Source: Amphiura filiformis
Lineage: Eukaryota > Echinodermata > Ophiuroidea > Amphilepidida > Amphiuridae
DNA length: 64,000 bases
Direction: 5' to 3'
NCBI RefSeq assembly: GCF_039555335.1
Contig: NC_092637.1
Location: 9,136,815-9,200,814 of the forward strand
Shown one piece after another: positions 35,232 through 47,200 of the stretch; position 1 is the stretch's first letter, and every line of letters starts with the position of its first letter. The notes under the pieces were generated by a model, which was not told the origin of the DNA, searched no databases, and saw only the letters and a program-made list of their open reading frames with translations. Made by a program: the position numbers and the translations under genes.

Positions 35232-38200
35232 ATGAATCCCAACGTGATCCAGATGCCAAACATGAGGTCAGCGGACCCAGACCAGCTGTTTGTGTGTCCA
35301 TATGATCCAATACACAGAGTGGTTGCTAAAAGGTTTCCATATCATCTCATGAAATGCAGAAAGGTGAGTACAGGGTTTGGGTGGGGTCAGAGTCTTAGCC
35401 AGAAATCAGAAACCACCCGTCCAAGCAGATAGCAAAATTTGACCCTCAAATATAAAGCAACTTGTCTATACCCATGGAAGGGTCACTAGGGTCAAATATG
35501 TCCTGATTTGGCCTTTACATGTCCCTCTGAATTAGTCTCAAGTTCATACAACCTTAAAATCATCTGTTTTAGAGCTATCAGTATCACATCTGTAAAATCC
35601 ATTAAATCCACCCGTCTAAAATTAGATTAGGCCGTCTTAAAGACAGGTGGACGCATGGCTGGCTAAGACCTTGGGTGGGGTTACCGTTTGGGTGTACCAA
35701 CAAGAGGTCAGCAGACCCAGACCAGCTGTTTGTGTCAGTCGCGCTATGGTGCATTTTAACCAAAGTCGCAAGCCTGGGTCCGTCACAATTTGAACTGTAA
35801 GATGATCAGTTGTCACTACGAAGCATAACACAGTACATGCGCAGTGTTGACGGTGGAATAAGTCTAGAGTACTGGGTTTGGGTGGGGTTAACGTTTGGAT
35901 GGATGCAATAGTTAAAATTATATGGCTTTTATGGGGTGGTGGAGAGGCCAAAATGGTGGTGATTGTGCATATTTGATCATGAGGAGCTCCCAAAAACCTT
36001 TTTGGTGCCTTTGAACCCATAAATGTTTTGTCAAATACTGCTAGGGCTATTTTGTGAAATTTGGAGGCTCATTGCCTTAAGCCTTGTTGATAACTATATA
36101 AACGAATCCAAATTCACGCATTCCTATACCTTAATGGCTGCCAAAGTTGGGTCCCCGTCGGCTCAATCTCACATAAAATGTGAAATAATGCGGCCTTGGA
36201 GGGTATTTTAAACTGCATTCTATCACCTGTGTTACACGTAAACAAAAGAATAATGACAGAATACAACACAAAAGAATCTAACATCAAATTTTAAGCGGCT
36301 TTAATCCACCCAATTGGGCAGTCACTACACCAGTGTGGTGCATGCGGGGACCCGTCATGGCCGACCAAATCCTGACCATGACTTGGCTCGTTGGATTCGT
36401 CTATAGGTGCCAAGTCCACCTATCAGTGGCGTAACTAGACTTTTACAATCGCGGGGGAAAGGGTCCAATTGGTTCCCTTCTGATTATGCCACTGCCACCT
36501 ATAGACCAATCCAGTTAGTTTCATGGCATTTTTGTGAACATAATTTCATACATTATTATGTCAATCAGATGCATACTTGTGAAGCAATCTGTTAATAAGA
36601 TTTTTTTGTTTTCAGAACTGGGGAGGAAGAGCCATGTCCACATGTCCATTCAATGCTCGTCACATTGTCCCTCAACCGGAGTTCAGACATCATGTTGCCA
36701 ACTGTCCGGATAAAGCTTGCATTGAGCAGGATATGGCATACGGTAAGTGGAACAACCACAGGTCACATTGTCCCTCAAAATATTTAATACAGGGTGTTGA
36801 CACTGTGTGGAATAACCACACCAGGGACCGCCTCTTAAGGAATGCGCATGTCTGGGGGTACTAGATACAAATGACAAGAATCGATACTGACAAGAAATTT
36901 ATCAATATTTCGTCATCCTTTAGAAGTAGAATATTCATTAAAAATATACCGTATATCCTTGAATAGTCGCCCTCAAGAGGCATGGGGGGCATTTATTAGA
37001 GGTCATTTTAGAACAATAATTCCTGCTAAAATTGCTTGGTTAGCTTAAAACTTATGCTGAAATGACGAACTATGAACTTAGGAGCGATGACTTCCGGTTC
37101 ACTTCCGGGTTTACGATCAGACTTTCGCCAACTACCAAAGCCATTTAGCAATTTTGTGTGCACCTTGGTAAGCTTTAATACTGCACAGGATACATGCAGG
37201 GTCTTAGCTAGCCACCCGTCTGGCCATCATTTTAGACGGCCAGTTTGCTCCTGGGACGGGCAAAATTAATGCCTTTGACAGATGCTATATTATAAATTGT
37301 ATGTTTTGAGAAGCTAATTGACCTTTTTAGGAGACCCAATTTGTAGAACAAGGCCATATCAGCACATATTTGAACTCTTTGAACCCCCAATGGGCTATAG
37401 ATGTCTGGTAAATGTTTTAAAGGTCAAATTAGGACAGGCAATTTTATTCAAATGACGGGCAACCCTCGATTTCTAGCTAAGACCCTGGATACATGTACAT
37501 AGAAATATCAGCATTTTTGAAACATCTTGGTTGAAAAAATGGTGGGGGCATTTAATTGGAAGGGGCGACTATTTGTGGATATACAGTAGCCCATTTACCT
37601 CAATCAGCAAGGTGTTAGGCACTAGAGCAATGAGCAGGGTCTTAGCTAGCCACCCGTCTGGCCGTCATTTTTGACGGGGAGTTTGCTCCTAGGACGGGCA
37701 AAATTAATGCCTTTGACAGATGCTATATTATAAATTGTATGTTTTGAGAAGCTTATTGACCTTTTAGTAGACCAGATTTATAGAACAAGGCCATATCAGC
37801 ACATATTTGAACTCTTTGAACCCCCAATGGGCTATAGACATCTGGTAAATGTTTTAAAGGTCAAACGAGGACAGGCAATTTTATTCAAATGACGGGCAAC
37901 CCTCAACTTCTAGCTAAGACCCTGGCAATGAGTGAATGATGTTACAAGTTCAGGCCTTCACAATGGCATAATTCTGTTGTTGTGGAAAAATTCCAGTGGA
38001 CAAGAAACTAACTGCGAATTGATGGGCCAGTAGCATATATCCAGCGGTGGGCTGGGCAGGTTGGGGCAGAATTCCCCCGGACAAAAACTGAAAGAGAAAA
38101 GTGTTTCTCTGACAAAAAATGAAAGAGAAAATTGGGAGCCTGTTTCCCCACCCAAGTTCACCCCTAACATGGGCCAAAATAGTCTAAAATAACAAAGGTT

Positions 38201-41200
38201 TGCATGCTACGCTTGCACATTGTCCCAATAAAGCCCTTTTTGGAAGCTGGAAGACTTCTACATAATATATACCGTATCCACCCAGGTATAAGCCCACCTT
38301 CGGCTATAAGCCCAGCAGCCCACCCCCTATTTACAAAACATTCTGGGAACAAGGGTGCACTCAGGTATAAGCCAAGTACTAAATTTTGGCCAAGTTCTTT
38401 TATGAAATCAATGCTTTGCTCTCATATTTTAAAAGAACAAATATTATAAAAAATATCAGTTGATATAAACATTCCACACTTATAAAATTTTTAAGAAATT
38501 GGCATAAAAGATAGAAATTACTGGTACATGTACATTGGGCAATTTACAAATGGTGCTGATTGTTCTTATTTTTAAATTCAAGCACTAGCCCTTCCCCGGT
38601 TATAAGCCCACCCCCATTTTTGAAGTGAAATTTGCCATCGGGGGTGAGCTTATACCAGTGGTTACGGTATGTACATGTACATTGTACAGTCTCGCTCAAA
38701 AAACTGTTGATAATACTGGGTCAAAATGATACATCCTGAAATTTTGGAATAATCCCAAATTTTTGCTCCATATGAATATCAAGATGTATGAAATCTGGGC
38801 TCTCTGGTTTTAATAATATTTAAAACTTTGAATTCCTTTTTAAAATTTTTATTTCCGTTTAGTGCAAAGGAAAGAATGCCAAGATGGAAGCTATGTGAAA
38901 GGTTGCACAGACATTCCTGCCTACAACAGAAAGATACCGTCACCAACGGAAGACTGGGACAGAGAAATATCAGCAGAAATAGATGTGGGTTATAACCCTG
39001 ATGATCACTTGCATCCAGGAGTGTTCAGGAACCTTACAGGGTAGGTAGCAACCAGTGCTGGGGGAGAGGGGGGGGGGGAGGAGGGAGGCACCCAACAGAA
39101 GACTGGAACAGAGAAATATCAGCAGAAATAGAAGTGGGTTATAACCCTGATGATTAATTGCCTCCAGGAGTATTCAGGAACCTTACAGGGTAGGTGACAA
39201 CCAGTGCTGGGGGAGAGGAGGGGGGGGGCACCCAACGGAAGACTGGGACAGAGAAATATCAACAGAAATAGAAGTGGGTTATAACCCTGATGATTACTTG
39301 CCACCAGGAGTATTCAGGAACCTTACAGGGTAGGTGACAACCAGTGCTGGGGAGAGGAGATATGGGGGGGGGCACCCAACGGAAGACTGGGACAGAGAAA
39401 TATCAACAGAAATAGAAGTGGGTTATAACCCTGATGATTACTTGCCACCAGGAGTATTCAGGAACCTTACAGGGTAGGTGACAACCAGTGCTGGGGAGAG
39501 GAGATATGGGGGGGGGCACCCAACGGAAGACTGGGACAGAGAAATATCAACAGAAATAGAAGTGGGTTATAACCCTGATGATTACTTGCCACCAGGAGTA
39601 TTCAGGAACCTTACAGGGTAGGTGACAACCAGTGCTGGGGAGAGGAGATATGGGGGGGGCACCCAACGGAAGACTGGGACAGAGAAATATCAACAGAAAT
39701 AGAAGTGGGTTATAACCCTGATGATTACTTGCCACCAGGAGTATTCAGGAACCTTACAGGGTAGGTGACAACCAGTGCTGGGGAGAGGAGATATGGGGGA
39801 GGGGGGGCACCCAGCGGAAGACTGGGACAGAGAAATATCAACAGAAATAGAAGTGGGTTATAACCCTGATGATTACTTGCCTCCAGGAGTGTTCAGAAAC
39901 CTTACAGGGTAGGTGGCAACCAGTGCTGGGGGAGGGGAGGCACCCAATGGAAGACTGGGACAGAGAAATATCAACAGAAATAGAAGTGGGTTATAACCCT
40001 GATGATTAATTGCCTCCAGGAGTATTCAGGAATCTTACAGGGTAGGTGGCAACCAGTGCTGGGGGAGAGGAGGGGAGGGGGACACCCAATGGAAGACTGG
40101 GACAGAGAAATATCAACAGAAATAGAAGTGGGTTATAACCCTGATGATTACTTGCCACCAGGAGTATTCAGGAACCTTACAGGGTAGGTGACAACCAGTG
40201 CTGGGGGAGAGGAGATATGGGGGGGGGGGCACCCAACGGAAGACTGGGACAGAGAAATATCAACAGAAATAGAAGTGGGTTATAACCCTGATGATTACTT
40301 GCCTCCAGGAGTGTTCAGAAACCTTACAGGGTAGGTAGCAACCAGTGCTGGGGGAGGGGAGGCACCCAATGGAAGACTGGGACAGAGAAATATCAACAGA
40401 AATAGAAGTGGGTTATAACCCTGATGATTAATTGCCTCCAGGAGTGTTCAGAAACCTTACAGGGTAGGTAGCAACCAGTGCTGGGGAGGGAGGCACCCAA
40501 TGGAAGACTGGGACAGAGAAATATCAACAGAAATAGAAGTGGGTTATAACCCTGATGATTAATTGCCTCCAGGAGTATTCAGGAATCTTACAGGGTAGGT
40601 GGCAACCAGTGCTGGGGGAGGGGAGGCACCCAATGGAAGACTGGGACAGAGAAATATCAACAGAAATAGAAGTGGGTTATAACCCTGATGATTACTTGCC
40701 ACCAGGAGTATTCAGGAACCTTACAGGGTAGGTGACAACCAGTGCTGGGGGAGAGGAGATATGGGGGGGGGGGGGCACCCAACGGAAGACTGGGACAGAG
40801 AAATATCAACAGAAATAGAAGTGGGTTATAACCCTGATGATTAATTGCCTCCAGGAGTATTCAGGAGGAACCTTACAGGGTAGGTGGCAACCAGTGCTGG
40901 GGGAGAGGAGGGGAGGGGGACACCCAACGGAAGACTGGGACAGAGAAATATCAGCAGAAATAGAAGTGGGTTTTAACCCTGATGATTACTTCCCACCAGG
41001 AGTATTCAGGAACCTTACAGGGTAGGTGACAACCAGTGCGGGGGAGAGGGAGGGGAGGGCACTCAACATTGTTCAAACTTGAGCCAAAGCTGCATGGGAA
41101 CTTTCATGTAATGGTTCTGCAACCAAACTTGGGTCATAGCTGCAATTGGGAGGGGGGGGCACCCAACATTTGTCCATTATTATGTTTTGATAATTCCAAG

Positions 41201-44200
41201 TGTGTGAAAATATTGGATCCAGAATATATCTGTAATAATGATAAAATTTGAATCTTTACGCCCAATATATATTGATCTCGCTATGAGTTTTAAAATATTG
41301 GACTACGCCTCGTTCAATAAAACTCATCCGACCAATAAATATGGGCTCAATCAATCCAATTTTATATCAAACTTGAGCCAAAGCTGCATTATGGGAACTC
41401 TCCTGTAATGATGGTGTTCAAGGTCACACACTGAGATCAAAGGTCATTTGAGGTCAACTAACAAAATGGGACCCTTGACCATTGATAAAGCTTCCAAGTT
41501 TACACAATTGATATAGATGCTCTACATTTGATATCACAGGTACACACCAGCAGAGAAGAGAGCGTTCCACCAAAGAACAGGGAAGTTCCACTACAAAACT
41601 CAAGAAGAGTAAGTATGGCCTCCTGGGCTTCTAAGAACTATTTTGATTGGTTACAAAGAGGCCTACATGTGTATATTATAATATTGAGCCAATCAGAGAT
41701 AAGGTAAGAAGAGTCAGTATGGCCCGCTGGGGCTCTAAGAACTATTTTGATTGGTTACAAAGAGCCCTATATTATATATTGAGCCAATCAGAGATATGGT
41801 AAGAAAAGAAAGTATGGCCTGGGGCTCTTGAGAGCTATTTGATGGTTACATTGAGGTCTATTGAGCCAATCACAGATCCTGTCACAGATATGGTAAGAAT
41901 GACTATTCTTGTGCACCAAATATAGTTTGCACTGGGCCAAAATTGTGATGTACTGCCTCTGAGTGAACACTGTATACATTCCTATGTCCTGGCAGTCTGA
42001 TGCCTGGATTGGGTGGGGTCTTGATTTTGTTTATGGTGGTGATTTACGGCAGCTGGGTTTTGAAAATGACCTTAAAGTTGTACCTAGTGGATGTAGTGGA
42101 TTTTCTGGTATTTTTTGTCCTGACTGGGGATGGGGGAAACTAGAACTGCCCTGGTGCTTACATGGATCGAATCCATGGGTTCCTACAGTCACCCATGGAA
42201 AACAGGGTACTGAAAACCAGTACAGCATGTTCATATGGGGCATGAGTTAGTTTGTTTACATTGCAGTAATTCCCTCAGAATAGTCAATACAGATTCCAAA
42301 CAGATAAAACTTACCTCACATCAGTTTTAGTTGCCCTTAATAACTCCAAATTGACATGACATTGAATTCTATTTGCTCAATTTCATACCAAAATCAAGGA
42401 AAACATGGTTTTGTTATTGCAAAATAACATGGAAATCACACAGGGTTATATCTGGTCACTCTAGTAGGCCACTTGAAGTAATCAATATTGGTACTTGAAT
42501 GACATGACTCTGTGACTTTCTGCTCATTGTAAGACTGATGTGTTGTAAACTTGATTGCATAACATTAAGATTGCCAACTGATATCCTTTGTATTTGAGTT
42601 TTCAATTATGGGAGTACTTCTGTCATTGATGTAAACATTAAAAAAAATGTCAACAAAACATGCTACTGTACAACTCTATTCCTGTATGTGTGTGTCTGAG
42701 GGCTGATGACACACATTCGATGGGTGTACCTGGTGCTGCCACTGTATCCACCTTTCCATTGACACCCTGGGTCTGTTACTCTTTGTTTCATCTTGCAGTG
42801 TGGACACTCATGTTCCCGGCAACATAAAGAGAGATACCACCCAGAACCATGTCATCCATACACCGACTGCTGTACGACCTAGTGGTGGGGCAGCGCCCTT
42901 CACAGCCCAACCACAGAGCACAGCATCAGAAAATACAAACACAACTCAACACATGAGGCTACCGAAACAGCCGCCGAAAGCTGCCGTGGTGGCGGCTGCT
43001 GCGTCACTGCCAAACGGGAGGGAGAGTTGCGCATCTAAGAGAGGTAAGGGGGAGTGAAGTAGGATATCAATCTTTTCTCTGTTAATTTCAAACCACAAAT
43101 CTAAAATCATTTCATTGGGCGCAGCTTCAATCGCTAGTTTTCGCTTAAGGCCAAAGTAATGGGAGAGAACATGGACCTTTTCGAGCATCATTATTTCTGA
43201 ATTGTATGACCAAAGTATATAAAACTATACATTTTTGGAAAGGAAATGAGTCAAGGAATCACATGGTGTCGCCAGATTTGTTCAAAACTCTCGCGTTTTT
43301 GAAAAAATCACAAAAATTCACTTTTTTACCCCATATTTTTTTTGTGACAACTTAGAAAAAAATCTGTTCAGAGTAAAACAAATTCAGTTAGCTTTTCGTG
43401 AAGAAGAGACATGAACTTAGGGAAGGTTTTATTATTTTTTTGAAATTTGTCTCTTTTTTCGAAATATTGAAAAAAAACATGTGAAAAAAGCAATTTTGTC
43501 ACTCTATTAAGCTAAAAATTGCACACAATGGTGTATATTTTTGTTTAAAACAAATATTTTGAAAAAATGAGAAAACCTTCCCCAGACTTTGATGAACTCT
43601 AAACGATAGTACAAAAGGTTTACCTTTTGCTTGCATATTTTTTGAGTTATTTTGTCACAAAAATCGTGCAATATCGTCAAAAGTGAACTCTGAGAAATCG
43701 ACGTTTTAGTAAAAAATGTCAAAATTATGCACAAAACGTCCTTATATTTTAAAACGGTAAGACTTCCACGCTTGTAAAAGCTGTATCTGGTGCATGGTCT
43801 AAATATGCATCTTTTTACACCAATGAATCTATAATACCTGCTTTCAGTGCGCCAAAATTTAAAAAAATTAAAACATCTAAGTGGCATTTTGACTGCAAAT
43901 TTTTGTTTTGTTTACACCACATTTGCTGGCGTTAACAACATACCAAATGCGCCTTGACTGCGTTGGACATACGCACAGAGTTGCGCCGCATCACGCGATG
44001 CGAATCGCGCGCGTAATGACAATATTTCGCGTTTGCGCATTTCTGACTCATTATTTCCCGCCAATTTACTAAGCTGTCTTGAGCCATGTGACTTTTTAGA
44101 GTTGGAAAGAGTGAAATAAATCAAGCAAAAGTACGAGGAAATATTAGCAAGTTGTATTTTACCAGTTTCAAGTGAAAGAATACATCTTAGTGTTGATAAA

Positions 44201-47200
44201 TATCAAGAAATCTCAAATTCGGGCGTGGACGAATGTGTCTTCCATTACTCTGTCCTTAAAAGCGCTGTCATACACACAAAGGTCCTTTAAAGACGTCCCA
44301 TAGATGTGCGAGAAACAGCTTCCTCAGCGCGTTGACGTCACTGCCACATCAGTGTGAAAATGGTATATATACACAAGTGTGTGAAGGGACAATCACATTA
44401 TTTTCTATAAAAAATATTTCGCATATAGTCTGTCTCGTTCAGAGTATTATATCAATTGTTGGATCCCACTGTGGCAGATTCTAATAACCCGCTGTAACCT
44501 TATCCTGCGGGGTGTATACACATCCAGTGATTTGTTCGTATGCTGGTGACGCATCTGTGTAAATGAACTGACAGATTCACTGCAAAATTCGACATGGAGT
44601 TACTCTCAACTTAAGATGAGACAAACTACATGTATAACTAAATGACGAAATGATAATTTTTCTGATCCAAGTGCCATATTTGCCCAACAAGGATCTGTTT
44701 CAGCAACATGCTACTCAAAATTGTACTTGATTTCATTGATACTTTCATGATATAGGTTTTCGGATATCCAGGGTTTCAGTTTTGAAAATAATAGGCGTGC
44801 TACAAATCGCACTTCTGGAAATACTCAGGTGTGCTATTAAATTGCACTCGGTTAGAAGTTTAGGAATTGAGGTGTGCTATAAATTTAAGGTGTGCAATCG
44901 CACTCACACACCATAAAACTCAATCCCTGGATATTACTATGAGTACGAACTTGGTATAGAGATAAAGACAGTGATAGTGATGGCAAGGACTGAGGCTTTC
45001 ATGTGGAATAATGAGTTGGAATTCAGGGAAGACTTTCTTATTTTCAAAATAAATTTGTTATTTTAGAATAATGCTAGTTACAACTTGGAATGTAGCTGCT
45101 ACTATTATCTGTTCCAGCTGCAATGAAGCTCAGTGACACCTCATGCTTATATAGACCTTTTCAAACTGATCCATTTCGATAAAACCGGAAGCATGAAATA
45201 ATTTCCCCTGTTGTGTGCACCTAAAAGTACCTCTTCAGCATCATATACAGTGCGAAGTTCCAATGTGTAACAGGCATCATAAACTACGATGAACTTTCGA
45301 CGGTCAATTATGGATGAGAGAGGTACTTTTGCCAAGGATACTCAATGTGCAATCAAGCGTGTGGTGGTATGTCTTGTGTAAGAGACTGACCTGTGGAAGA
45401 GGTGATGCATAAAAAAATGTTCTGTAAAATTTTTTTAACTGACGAAAAAGACGAACATTTGATCATTTCTTTCCATTAGGACTCCGTAGCTTACTTAAAG
45501 CCATAATTTGTGATCTGCTTCACAGCAACGCCCTCAATTTTACTTGGATTTCTACTTTTTGCATAATTATAATGCCCAGTGGTGTACTAAAATACCATGT
45601 AAAAGACTATGCCTGAAGTGATTTAATAACAGTAAAATTTAACTTTTTATATTAAAACCGGGTCGACCCGGTTTTATTCAGAGTTCATTGTTCGACTGCT
45701 TGCTAACACCTCACGTGTGTCAGCTTATGTGTACACACGTCGGGCGCGATGATCTGTGCAGTATTACATGTTACGATCGGTGAGCGTAGTACACACATTT
45801 GTAGGCGCTGGAATGAAATCACAATTTTCTTCGTTATACCTCATTTGTTTGGCTCGAAATTAAAAGAGGATAATGTGATCAGTGAAAACAAACATTTAAA
45901 TAAGAATCTATTCTTTATGCAAATCACACATTATTGCTTTAATAGCGCGGTTTTCCAAACATTTCCGATCTTTATATGAAATGGTCTATTCTATTGTCCT
46001 GGGTAGAATGTACTCGCCTGAGAGACCATGTGTTATTATCATTTCAACAACTCTTCCTATACCTTTATACAGGAGCCAACTGTTGTTAATCCGTGATGAA
46101 TCCACAGTCCAGTAGCGTATACGTGAACGCAAGGTTACGCGTACGCGTTACGCAAGAGCGCGTAAAATTTGTCATGCCTGGAACTTACGCGTTAACATGC
46201 ACTCTCTTATGTTGGATGTCCGGCTCGTCTGCGTGGTTTAAAGCTGCCCGAGCGAAGTAAACCATGCAGACGACGCGGACGCATCGTTGTTAATCGGTGA
46301 TGAACAACGGTGAAACATGATTGAATCCCTTTCAACAACGAAAACAAGCTAAAGATGTCTAATTCACATGAATCTCTCATTCGGAATGTCCGTTTGTCAT
46401 TGTGACTCAAACTTAATACAAGAAGATCGGTGAATTCTCTGTTAATATCAGCAATAAAACTAAAGAATAAACCGGTAACGTTTAATCGCTACCTCCAACA
46501 TAAGGGAGGACAGTTTTTATGGTCTACTGAGCTCAGCAATGCTTTGCTGTCTTCGATAGCGCATTGTATCAGAGAGGTACCTGGCTTTTATCAAAGCCCA
46601 AACCCATTGAAGCCTGTAGCAAACTCTTTTAGGCTCTGCTCAATTGACAACTCTGCTCCGATACAACGCATTGACCAAAATATCGATCGAATCAATTTTA
46701 CGACCATGCTTGAATTAACAACCCCTTGAAACCTAATTACACCACTTTATGTAAACATAAACTTACACACATTATTTACTTTCTATTGACTGCAGCCACG
46801 ACCCAAGACATGCTTATTTAATGACCACTTGAGTAATTGATGAGTGGGTCGTTATGTACTTACTGAACACAAAGGAAATTGATTTTGGTTTTACCATCTA
46901 CTGTGTTTATAATCCTGCTGCTCTGCTGAACGCTCTGATAGATATCAGCAAACTCATATACTGTTCGCTTGTTCCTATCGAACGCTCTAGCGTACATGAA
47001 CCATTATCGAAGACAGCAAAGCATTGCTGAGCTAAATAGACCATAAAAACTGTCCTCCCTAAGAGAGTGCGTAAGTTCCAGGCATGACGAATTTTAGGCG
47101 CTATTGCGTAACACGTACGCGTAACCTTGTGTTCGCGTATACGCTACTGGACTGTGGATTCATCACGGATTAACAACGGTTGGCTCCTGTATAAAGGTAT

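Noticed and set aside
39080-41040. Fourteen additional coding exons making a long multi-EDWD protein
   Set aside because: The units lack acceptor sites, reading through a donor meets TAG, and five units carry an internal TAA.
41963-42250. 95-codon frame in intron 4 of GTSF1-like copy 2
   Set aside because: Lies between two well-phased exons, has no recognisable domain, and the opposite strand is equally open.
46430-46729. 99-codon frame inside the foldback element
   Set aside because: Spans the boundary of a nested MITE and one arm of the foldback, so it is a chance joining.
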